DNA of 64,000 nucleotides from Urbifossiella limnaea (GTDB lineage Bacteria; Planctomycetota; Planctomycetia; Gemmatales; Gemmataceae), in NCBI RefSeq assembly GCF_007747215.1, contig NZ_CP036273.1:7176322-7240321 (forward strand), in the 5' to 3' direction. Positions 46,614-53,549 of this stretch are shown in pieces. The stretch's first letter is position 1. Each line of letters starts with the position of its first letter. A model generated the notes under the pieces. That model was given only the letters and a program-made list of their open reading frames with translations. It was not told where the DNA came from and did not search any database. Position numbers and translations under genes: made by a program.

Positions 46614-47735
46614 ATGTCCGCCAAGAACCGCGAGCGCCGCGCGAAGAAACAGACCCCGACCGCGGTCGTCCCGGCTGTACCGACACCACCGTGGTGGCGG
46701 CGTGTCCTCCGACCGCTCGTGTACCTCGCCCTCCTCACGGCCGCGTTCGGCGCCGCTTACGGCGTCACGCTCCTCACCCGCCGCGGCAACCCGCCCGGGA
46801 TGGTGGCGGTCCCCGGCGGCGAGTTCGTGATGGGGGCCGACGACCTCCGCCACCGGAACGAGATGCCCGCCCACAAGGCGGTCGTGTCCCCGTTCTTCAT
46901 GGACCAGACGGAGGTGACGAACGCCCAGTTCCGGGCGTTCGTCGACGCCACCGGGTACGTCACCACGGCCGAGAAGCCGCCCGACTGGGAGGTGATGAAG
47001 AAGCAGTTCCCGCCCGAGACGCCGCGGCCCCCGGCCGAGAAGCTTGTGGCCGGGTCGATGGTGTTCACGCCCCCGGCCGAGGCCGTGCCCACGTCGGACA
47101 TGGCCCGGTGGTGGACGTGGACCCCCGGGGCGTGCTGGAAGCACCCCGAAGGCCCGGGGAGTGACCTCGCCGACCGCGACGAGCACCCGGTCGTCCACGT
47201 CTCGTGGGACGACGCGACCGCTTACGCCCTCTGGGCCGGGAAGCGCCTGCCGACGGAGGCCGAGTGGGAGTACGCCGCCCGCGGCGGCCTCGCCGGCAAG
47301 CGGTACGTCTGGGGTGACGAGCCCGCGACCGACACCGACGGCCGGGCCAACATCTGGCAGGGGACGTTCCCGCACCTGAACACCAAGGCCGACGGGTGGG
47401 ACCGGACCGCGCCGGTCCGCCGCTACCCGCCGAACGGGTACGGGCTGTACGACATGGCGGGGAACGTGTGGGAGTGGTGCGGCGACTGGTACCGGCCGAA
47501 CACCTACATCGGCCGCGTCGGGGTCACGACGGACCCGACCGGGCCGAAGACCTCGTGGGACCCGGGCGAGGCGTCGTCCCAGCGGCGGGTGACCCGGGGC
47601 GGGTCGTTCCTGTGCCACGCCTCGTACTGCGAGAGCTACCGCCCGTCGGCGCGGCGCGGCACCCCGTTCGACACGGGGATGTCCCACATCGGGTTCCGCT
47701 GTGTCATCAGCAAGACCGTCTGGGACGGTCGGTAG
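46614..47735 (+). CDS. Formylglycine-generating enzyme (sulfatase maturation), membrane-anchored
   Basis: 373 residues with one N-terminal membrane helix (~residues 38-55, after a basic N-terminus). The FGE fold is marked by GMVAVPGGEFVMGADD, DQTEVTNAQFRAFVDATGY, VSWDDATAYALWAGKRLPTE and AGNVWEWCGDWY. The decisive motif RGGSFLCHASYC holds both copper-binding active-site cysteines, Cys334 and Cys339, at the same four-residue spacing as in SUMF1. Many bacterial relatives lack these cysteines; this one keeps them. It should convert the active-site cysteine of the two island sulfatases to formylglycine, using O2, probably on the outer face of the inner membrane. Confidence 0.93.
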   Translation: MSAKNRERRAKKQTPTAVVPAVPTPPWWRRVLRPLVYLALLTAAFGAAYGVTLLTRRGNPPGMVAVPGGEFVMGADDLRHRNEMPAHKAVVSPFFMDQTEVTNAQFRAFVDATGYVTTAEKPPDWEVMKKQFPPETPRPPAEKLVAGSMVFTPPAEAVPTSDMARWWTWTPGACWKHPEGPGSDLADRDEHPVVHVSWDDATAYALWAGKRLPTEAEWEYAARGGLAGKRYVWGDEPATDTDGRANIWQGTFPHLNTKADGWDRTAPVRRYPPNGYGLYDMAGNVWEWCGDWYRPNTYIGRVGVTTDPTGPKTSWDPGEASSQRRVTRGGSFLCHASYCESYRPSARRGTPFDTGMSHIGFRCVISKTVWDGR

Positions 47736-48045
47736 CGGCGCACCGGTCGGTTCGCCGTTTCCGGCACCACGGTGGCAGGATGTCCGGGACGAGCAGCTTC
47801 CGGTTCGGGGTCGTCGCCATTACCGCCTACGACCCGCGGGGACCCCGGCCGAGTTGGTCGGCCGGACCAGCTGGAAGCGGAAGTGTGGTACATCGCGGCC
47901 GGGAGCCGGACCCGGGGCGAGAACTCCCGCGGCGGGGTGACCGCCGTGCAGGATCGGTCGATATTCCGCAACACCCTTCCCGCCGCCTCAACGAATTGAG
48001 TCGCGGTGACACGCCCGTGTCCGCAGGGCCGAAGCCCTTCCTCCG
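47736..48045. other. No gene seen
   Basis: 310 nt between the FGE stop and the first mobile-type gene. Short frames exist but have no family, ribosome site or leader. The boundary between cargo and recombinase-side genes lies here. Confidence 0.5.
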
Positions 48046-48627
48046 CTACGAGTGGGTGGAACGGCCGCGTTGTTTCTCGCGCAGGGTCGCAACCTTCAAC
48101 ATGAAGCCGAGTTGCTCGACCGACAGCCGATCGAGCAAGCTGGCATGGCCCAACCCCACGCCGGTGCGGACGGCGGCGTACACCCGGCTGTCGCTCTGCT
48201 GACGGCTTCTGTAGGTCAGGTCGTGGCAGCCTCGGCACCCGAAGTACCGGCCGACCAGGAACAACTTGCGGACGCGCCGCCGGCAAGGCGTCCCGCCCCG
48301 GACGAGGGGGCACTGGAACCACCAGCGACGGCCGCCGAGGTGGCATGCCGTCGTGACCAGCGACACCCGGTAGTCGATCACGGCTTTTGGGTCGCCGGCC
48401 AGCGCATACCGGAGGCCGACCGATCCCGCTGACTCCCCGACCGTCAGGTCGTACTGGATCTCGGCCTCGTGGCGCCCGGCGCGGACCGCACCCCAGCCGA
48501 GGCTACCAGACCGGGAACCCGGGGCGGCAAGCCACCCCCACTGCCGAAATGCCCGGGTGTCGAGCCACATGCAGCTGTCGGCCGTCCGCTTCTTTCGCCA
48601 GCGTTCGCCACTCCCGAGCCCGCCCAT
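48046..48627 (-). CDS. Mobile-element-associated protein with putative zinc ribbon
   Basis: 193 residues from ATG 48627 (MGGLGSGERWRKKRT). This glycine-rich start and the following MWLDTRAFRQWGWL are a recognisable pattern of small hypothetical proteins on bacterial mobile elements. Two cysteine pairs, CPLVRGGTPC and FGCRGCHDLTYRSRQ, could bind zinc. Function unknown. It is the last of several minus-strand genes reading away from the integrase end. Confidence 0.6.
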   Translation of the reverse strand: MGGLGSGERWRKKRTADSCMWLDTRAFRQWGWLAAPGSRSGSLGWGAVRAGRHEAEIQYDLTVGESAGSVGLRYALAGDPKAVIDYRVSLVTTACHLGGRRWWFQCPLVRGGTPCRRRVRKLFLVGRYFGCRGCHDLTYRSRQQSDSRVYAAVRTGVGLGHASLLDRLSVEQLGFMLKVATLREKQRGRSTHS

Positions 48628-48662
48628 GACGCCTTCCGTTATTCCGAAATCAATTGGGTCTC

Positions 48663-49679
48663 TCACGCCGCGGGATCATCGCCCTGGGGTGCAAGTGCGG
48701 CCGTCCTGATCGGTGCGTTCTCGTTGCCGGCCATTCCGCAGAGTCCACCCGTACCATGCCATGGGGCCGGGGGCAGGGCCGCTGGTGCTGAGGGCGCGAT
48801 GGCCGGCGGCGGGGTGATGGTCGCCCGCGTCAGGACCGCCGGCACCGACAGACGGCGGAGGCGGGCGAGTTCGCGGGCGGCATCGGTCATCCGCTTCTGG
48901 GCGCGGGTCAGCGCCCGGTCGAGGTAGTCTCGCGCCTTCCGCTCCCCCGGGGGGCGGACGGCGAGTTCCAACTCCAGGGCGTGAACGGCCACCCACCCGT
49001 TGACCACCCGCCGGACCAGCAAGTCGTCCAGCGCCGTCGGGTTCGGCCCGAGCAGCTCACGCCGCAGGGCCGCCACCTTCTCGGTAATCCCGGCCTCCCA
49101 CACCGGGTCGTTGGCGGCCGCAGCCCGGATGAGCTGGCGGGTGGCCTGCTGCCCGATGTCGCCGAGCCACCCGGTCCACCCCCGGGCGGCGATCACACCT
49201 CGCACACGCTCGAGTGCCGCCGCGTCCCCCGCCCGGGCTTTGGCGAACATCTCGATCGCCTCGGCGTCCCCAGCGGGAGCCTGGTAGTTGACCAGCGGCC
49301 CGGGCTTCGCCAACTGGGCCTCCAGAAGGTCGATCTGCTCGGCCAGATGTTTCAGTCCCCGGCGCATCCGCCACTCCCCCCGCTTGTGGTTGTGGAACCC
49401 GACCGCGGTCAGGATTCCCTCGGCGATAACCCGGAGGGCGGCGTTGACCGCCCCCGCGGCGGCAAGCAGCACTCCGATCCGCCCTCGGAACTCGGCGTCC
49501 GCCCGACGCTCCAGCGCTCGGGCCTTCGCGGCCCGTCGCTGGACGTGGGTGAGGTTGTCGGCCAGCTCTGCCCCGAACCCGAACTGGTCGTCCGGGCCGA
49601 GGTACTCCTTGACTGGCTTCCCGTTCACCCGGCGGTTCCGGTACAGGTAGCGCCGGCCGCCCCGCAATTCCCAACCCAT
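48663..49679 (-). CDS. Mobile-element-associated hypothetical protein
   Basis: 338 residues from ATG 49679. The N-terminus MGWELRGGRRYLYRNRRVNG is typical of a family found repeatedly on planctomycete and chloroflexus mobile DNA. The middle is helical and Ala/Arg-rich (YLDRALTRAQKRMTDAAREL). The end is Pro/Ala-rich. No catalytic motif is visible and the function is unknown. The next gene is 35 nt away. Confidence 0.62.
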   Translation of the reverse strand: MGWELRGGRRYLYRNRRVNGKPVKEYLGPDDQFGFGAELADNLTHVQRRAAKARALERRADAEFRGRIGVLLAAAGAVNAALRVIAEGILTAVGFHNHKRGEWRMRRGLKHLAEQIDLLEAQLAKPGPLVNYQAPAGDAEAIEMFAKARAGDAAALERVRGVIAARGWTGWLGDIGQQATRQLIRAAAANDPVWEAGITEKVAALRRELLGPNPTALDDLLVRRVVNGWVAVHALELELAVRPPGERKARDYLDRALTRAQKRMTDAARELARLRRLSVPAVLTRATITPPPAIAPSAPAALPPAPWHGTGGLCGMAGNENAPIRTAALAPQGDDPAA

Positions 49680-49711
49680 GACGACCTCCAATTGCAGACC
49701 CGCGGCGTGTA

Positions 49712-50131
49712 CTACGCGCCCGGCGGGTGCCCCGCTCCGGCGCCCACGCGCGGACGACCCGCCAGCCGGCGGACCACCCGCTCGAACTCCGCTACTGCGA
49801 ACCGGACAGCGGCAAGGTCGCCGGTGGCGTACGCGCGACACACCATAGCGGCCGCCGCGTTGACTTCTGGGCGGGTGCCGCTCACCCTCAGCCGCTCGAC
49901 TAGCGTGTCGGCATCGGTCAGCAGGCGGACCGCGGTATCGTTGTCCCGGTCGCCCACGGCCGGAGTGACACCGGTGGCTACCGCGGCGACCAGTCCCGAC
50001 AGGTGTGTCACGATCGCGGCCTGCTCAGCCGTCGTGAGCGCCGATGCCGGCCGCACGGTCAGCTTCCCCCCGGTCGCGGCGACGGCGAACCCGCGACCTC
50101 GGAGGGCGGAGAGCAGGGCGGACGGAGTCAT
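49712..50131 (-). CDS. Small protein with TubC_N-like N-terminus
   Basis: 139 residues. The first ~50 residues (MTPSALLSALRGRGFAVAAT, GKLTVRPASALTTAEQAAIV) resemble the TubC N-terminal docking fold, which in planctomycete mobile elements is seen beside primase-like genes. The remainder is helical without a family. Its ATG overlaps the stop of the upstream truncated gene (ATGA at 50131-50128), so the two were translated as a coupled pair. Confidence 0.55.
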   Translation of the reverse strand: MTPSALLSALRGRGFAVAATGGKLTVRPASALTTAEQAAIVTHLSGLVAAVATGVTPAVGDRDNDTAVRLLTDADTLVERLRVSGTRPEVNAAAAMVCRAYATGDLAAVRFAVAEFERVVRRLAGRPRVGAGAGHPPGA

Positions 50132-50474
50132 GGGGCAAACACCTCCACGTCGCCCTCAACCACGCCGGCCCCGGTACTCGCCGCCGGGTCTATCTCCCAC
50201 GTCGCGGAAGCCGGGACACCCGGGATGTTCGGGACGAAGCTCGCGTTCCTCGCGGGGTTCGTCCCGGTTCGGTGTCCCGGGTACGAGACCGCGGTGGCGG
50301 ACACGGGACACGAGGCTGGGTCGGATTCGACGGGGATCTCGGCCTCCCGTCCCGGGTGTCCCGGTTTCGGGAAGACGATAGCGGCGGCGACGTGCAGGAC
50401 GCGGCGACGGGAGCCCTCAAGGGTCACCGGGTAGGCGGTCCGATCGCCGTCGGTGCGGAGGAGCACCCCACGGT
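50128..50474 (-). pseudogene. C-terminal fragment of an IS-interrupted gene
   Basis: An open frame enters from the IS end at 50474 and runs to TGA at 50128 (about 115 codons), overlapping the next gene's ATG. It contains repeated PGH/PG words (FPKPGHPGREAEIP, VSYPGHRTGTNPARN, VPNIPGVPASATWE). The translational coupling shows it was a real gene. Its 5' part was removed or displaced by the insertion. I do not recognise the family. Confidence 0.6.
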
Positions 50475-51773
50475 CAGCGCGTATCAGACTGCTGGTAATG
50501 TCAGGACTTCGTCGAGGAACTGTGTATTCATCAGGCAGCGAATCATCTTCCCCCGGATGCTGTCCTTGATGGGATGCCGCTTCAGTAGCGTGACGGCGAA
50601 CCGCCGGAGCCAACTCAAGTTGTTCGCCAGCACCCGCTCGCGCGTCCGGCTCTCGTCCTCGCGGAACGTCACGTCCAAGACCCAGTGCATCGACTCGATG
50701 CCCCAGTGCGCCCGAACCGCCTCCCCGAAGCGTTTGCCGCTCAGGAACCGGCTCAGCATGTAGTACCGCACCTCGTCGCTCTGGGTCCCGTCGGCGTGCG
50801 TGGTGACCCGCACCGCCGTGCCGACGGCCTTGACCCACGGCCACTCCGCTCGGGCCGCAAAATCCGGCGGCACCTGGGCCACGAAGTAGAACCGCTCGTC
50901 ACGCCGGCCGTGCCCACGCTCGTCGGTCTCGTGGCGCCGGCGTTTGCGTGCCTCCAGTTCGCCGTCCAGGTGCTTCTCGACGACCGACCCGATGGCCTCG
51001 GCGAGCTTCGGCTGGTTGTCCTTCACGGCGATCACGAAGTCCCCGCCGCCGGCCACGACGTCCCGCGCGACGTCCTTCTGGCACCCCATCGCGTCGATCG
51101 TGACCACGGCCCTGGCGAGCTCGATCTGCTTCAGCAGGACGGGGATGGCAGTGATCTCGTTCGACTTCTCCCCGGTCGCGACCTGGCCCAACGCGACCCC
51201 GTGCTCGCTCGCCCAGGCGCTGACGACGTGCAGCGGACCCAGCCCGTTGGCCGCATCGTGGGACCGCCGGAGCGTCTTGCCGTCGATGGCGACCAGGCGG
51301 CCGGGGCCGCCCCCGGCGGGTGCCAGGGCGTCGGCGATCCACTCCTGGAAGCAGCGCTGGAAAGCCTCGGGCTGGAGGGCGATCAGCACCCGGCGGATGC
51401 AATCCCGTGAGGGGACGCCGTTGGGCAGCGTGAGGAACTCGTCGAGCCAATCCCGGCGGTTGGCGGCCCACCGGTGGATGGCGGTCGGGCCGTCGCACCC
51501 GCACACCAGGCCGCACACGGCGATCACCACGACGTCAACCAGGAGGTGCTTCCGGTTGCGGACGTGCCGGGGGTCGGACAACGACTCGAAGTAGGAGCCG
51601 ATGGCTTCGACGTTGACCCTCGTGGTCGCCATGCCGGTGGCCCCTCGGTGAGCGGGGCGGTGCCGGGATGCCCCCGACGGTCGTGTGGCCCGACGGCCCC
51701 GGCCCCAGGCCCTGGTGTACGCCGATGCGGCCCCTCGCGCAATGCCCCCCAGATTGCCCAGTTATGCGCGCTG
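50475..51773 (-). mobile_element. ISAs1-family insertion sequence
   Basis: 1299 bp bounded by CAGCGCGTATCA at 50475 and its counterpart at 51773 (CAGCGCGCATAA on the minus strand), 10 of 12 matching. It holds one transposase gene. The flanks (CCCACGGT on the left, GCCGTGCC on the right) are not a direct repeat, so no target-site duplication is visible. Confidence 0.72.
50484..51632 (-). CDS. ISAs1-family transposase
   Basis: 382 residues, full length for the family. Typical blocks are FESLSDPRHVRNRKHLLVDV, LVAIDGKTLRRSHD (first catalytic Asp), VTIDAMGCQKDVARDVVAGG (second Asp) and VRAHWGIESMHWVLDVTFRE (catalytic Glu), with the family's C-terminal LSWLRRFAVTLLKRHP. The DDE triad appears intact, so the element may still be active. 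Confidence 0.94.
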   Translation of the reverse strand: MATTRVNVEAIGSYFESLSDPRHVRNRKHLLVDVVVIAVCGLVCGCDGPTAIHRWAANRRDWLDEFLTLPNGVPSRDCIRRVLIALQPEAFQRCFQEWIADALAPAGGGPGRLVAIDGKTLRRSHDAANGLGPLHVVSAWASEHGVALGQVATGEKSNEITAIPVLLKQIELARAVVTIDAMGCQKDVARDVVAGGGDFVIAVKDNQPKLAEAIGSVVEKHLDGELEARKRRRHETDERGHGRRDERFYFVAQVPPDFAARAEWPWVKAVGTAVRVTTHADGTQSDEVRYYMLSRFLSGKRFGEAVRAHWGIESMHWVLDVTFREDESRTRERVLANNLSWLRRFAVTLLKRHPIKDSIRGKMIRCLMNTQFLDEVLTLPAV

Positions 51774-52017
51774 GCCGTGCCTCCAAGCCCCATACCGTCC
51801 CGCGCGAACTGGCCCGGGTCGGACGCCCGGGGTGCTGGTTCATCGCGCTGGTCAGTTCCGAATCCAGATCGCGCCGGACCGTTCGGTCGTACCAGGCCGA
51901 GTAGGTGTCGTAATCCGGAAACGCCGTGAGTGCGACTTTAACCCGATGGGGCTCGTTCGCGGCGGTGAGGAATTGTTCGCGGAGGAGGCGGAAGGGTGCC
52001 TGCCAATCCCGGGACAT
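51774..52017 (-). pseudogene. N-terminal fragment of a gene cut by the IS
   Basis: ATG 52017 starts MSRDWQAPFRLLREQFLTAA, VALTAFPDYDTYSAWYDRTV and RRDLDSELTSAMNQHPGRP, then the frame crosses into the IS end. Composition is less Ala/Gly-biased than the neighbours and looks like true coding sequence. It shares no obvious similarity with the fragment at 50128-50474, so the two may be ends of different genes joined by an IS-linked deletion. Family unknown. Confidence 0.5.
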
Positions 52018-52149
52018 GCTGGACACCTACGGCACGGGCCGACCGGCGGAGCGAGACCGAGTGGTCGTCGCCCGCCGACTGGCTTGCTGACCATAAGTAT
52101 ACCACCGCCTTGCGAGGCTTGCGTAGGGCACTTTTCCCGTGCAGTCTCG

Positions 52150-53349
52150 TTACCCGATCTTCGCGGCCACGTTCACGGCGAGTTGCTCGTCCCGCTCCGC
52201 GTAAACCTCCGTGGCGCTCATCCGCGTGTGGCCGAGTGCCGCCCCCGCCGCCTCCAGACCGTGGTGTCGGCGGACCTTCGTGGCGTAGCTGTGCCGTAGT
52301 TGGTAGGGGTGCCAGTGCGGCACCCCCGCCTTCTCGGCCGCGACGAGGACCGCGTGGGCCAACGCCCGGGCCGTGTACAGTACCGCCGGCTGCCGCTTCG
52401 GGCGTGCCTTCTTCCGCGACACCTGCGACGGCTGCACCTTGCTCTTGCGGGCGGCCCGGAGGCGGGCGTGCCGTTCCTCTCCCGCGCGCCGCGGTGAGAA
52501 GACGGGCTCGGTCGCGCTCGGTTCCTGGCCCGCCAGGAATGCCGAGAGGACCGCGCGAGCCTTCGGCCCGAACGGGATCACCCGCGGCTTGCCGTGGTGC
52601 GCCGTCTTGTGCTTCTCCGGCCGGTACACCCACACCTCGCTGCCGCGGTCGAGTCGGTCGAGCGTCAGCCTGCACGCCTCCGACGGCCGCATCCCGGTGT
52701 GCATCATCAGCTCCACAATCACCCGGACGTGGTGCGGCAGGTAGGGTAGCGTCGCCGCGACGACCTCGTCGGCCACCGGCCGGACCGGCTCGCTTTCCCT
52801 CGCCTCGGTCCGGCCCCGGCGGAGACCGGCAAGCGTGCGGAGGGCCTCGTAGGTGCTCCCCGGGATCAGCTCCTCGCTCGCCGCCCACCGCAGCACCCGG
52901 CGGATGCGGTCCACCTGTCGGTTGACGAGGGACCGGCACCACCCGAGCCCGACCATGTGTTGCCGCACGGCAGCCAGTGCCTTCGGGCCGAACTGCGCGG
53001 CCGGAGTCGCCGCGTACAACTCGCGGGCGGGCTTGATCGCCGACTTCATGTTGTCGAGTTCCTTCGTCGGCTTCCCCGCGGCATCGACGTAGTACCGCGT
53101 GGCGTGGGTGAGGTACGCGGCCAACACCTCGGCGAGCGTGATGTCGGTCGGGGTGACCGAGGAGTGGGTGGGCGAGGTGGCGATCTCCAACTCCAGCCGG
53201 GCCTTCGCGGCGAGTGATTCGGTGCTGCCGTGCTGCCCGGGTAGGAGTTTCTCGTGGCGGACGCCCGCGATATCGGTCCACGTGAGCCGGCCGCGGCCGG
53301 ACTGCTTGTGGCGGGAATATGTGGGGGTCAGGTTCCGGGGACGGGGCAT
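52150..53349 (-). CDS. Tyrosine recombinase/integrase of the island
   Basis: 399 residues. The N-terminal ~180 residues are the SAM-like core-binding domain (TLAEVLAAYLTHATRYYV). The catalytic domain has the family residues in order: the first Arg in MHTGMRPSEACRL, the Lys region KTAHHGKPRVIPFG, H-x-x-R in YQLRHSYATK, the His in LGHTRMSATEVYAERD and the nucleophile Tyr in the same block. It would catalyse integration and excision at the 27-bp repeats. It reads in the same direction as the tRNA upstream, 128 nt away, so tRNA transcription could pass into it. An inverted repeat lies just upstream. Confidence 0.95.
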   Translation of the reverse strand: MPRPRNLTPTYSRHKQSGRGRLTWTDIAGVRHEKLLPGQHGSTESLAAKARLELEIATSPTHSSVTPTDITLAEVLAAYLTHATRYYVDAAGKPTKELDNMKSAIKPARELYAATPAAQFGPKALAAVRQHMVGLGWCRSLVNRQVDRIRRVLRWAASEELIPGSTYEALRTLAGLRRGRTEARESEPVRPVADEVVAATLPYLPHHVRVIVELMMHTGMRPSEACRLTLDRLDRGSEVWVYRPEKHKTAHHGKPRVIPFGPKARAVLSAFLAGQEPSATEPVFSPRRAGEERHARLRAARKSKVQPSQVSRKKARPKRQPAVLYTARALAHAVLVAAEKAGVPHWHPYQLRHSYATKVRRHHGLEAAGAALGHTRMSATEVYAERDEQLAVNVAAKIG

Positions 53350-53367
53350 GGTGCGGTTCCTCGATCC

Positions 53368-53392
53368 GTTCCGTGGAACGATTCCACGAAAC
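53368..53392. promoter_or_regulatory. Inverted repeat upstream of the integrase gene
   Basis: GTTCCGTGGAA (53368-53378) and TTCCACGAAAC (53382-53392) pair at 10 of 11 positions. It stands 18 nt before the integrase ATG, where an autorepressor or excisionase might bind. Its core resembles the palindrome at 34369-34394. Confidence 0.4.
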
Positions 53393-53473
53393 CGTCGTTC
53401 GGAAGCCGCACCCGGTCACGCACCGGGGTAAGCAGAAAATGCTTCGGCCAAAGGGACTTTGCTATTCTACCCG

Positions 53474-53500
53474 GCAGTGGGTCGGGCGGGAGTCGAACCC
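53474..53500 (-). repeat. Right attachment-site repeat (tRNA 3' end)
   Basis: Exact copy of 34201-34227. It spans the T-arm 3' part, the acceptor 3' strand, the discriminator and 4 nt downstream of the tRNA at 53478-53549. An insertion here leaves the tRNA gene intact, as is usual for tRNA-targeting integrases. Confidence 0.78.
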
Positions 53501-53549
53501 GCGCTTCCCCGCGTATCAGACGGGGGCCTTACCACTTGGCGACCGACCC
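53478..53549 (-). tRNA. tRNA with GAT anticodon (Ile-type reading), island integration target
   Basis: 72 nt without encoded CCA. Acceptor GGGTCGG pairs with CCGACCC, discriminator A. D-arm GCC-AAGTGGTAA-GGC, anticodon stem CCCGT/GCGGG with loop CTGATAC (anticodon GAT), 5-nt variable region GAAGC, T-arm GCGGG-TTCGACT-CCCGC. All stems close, with one G-U. The D-arm is the one usually seen in bacterial tRNA-Gln, whereas the anticodon as folded would read isoleucine AUC. Shifting the loop to place CTG breaks the stem. The isotype is therefore not certain. Confidence 0.75.

Larger units (their letters stand above)
34201..53500. mobile_element. tRNA-integrated genomic island carrying a sulfatase module
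   Basis: The boundaries are two exact 27-bp direct repeats (34201-34227 and 53474-53500). The right copy is the 3' end of an intact tRNA gene and the left copy is an isolated tRNA 3' fragment. A tyrosine recombinase gene (52150-53349) lies inside, next to the tRNA. This is the classic arrangement for integrase-mediated insertion into a tRNA 3' end. The recombinase-proximal 5 kb has mobile-type hypothetical genes and an ISAs1-family element. The rest is cargo: three outer-membrane channels, an AraC regulator, two sulfatases, a 2H-HAD fusion and a formylglycine-generating enzyme. No conjugation or phage structural genes are present, so any present mobility would depend on the integrase alone or a helper. 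Confidence 0.78.

Noticed and set aside
46614-47735. EgtB/PvdO-like or lectin-fold relative instead of true FGE
   Set aside because: Both active-site cysteines and the flanking RGGSF..C....C pattern are present, and two Cys-type sulfatases are adjacent.
47772-47999. Small plus-strand frame of 75 codons after the FGE gene
   Set aside because: No ribosome site, leader or family; composition is like the shadow frames around it.
50467-51781. Target-site duplication around the ISAs1-type element
   Set aside because: The 8-10 nt on either side of the terminal repeats do not match in direct orientation.
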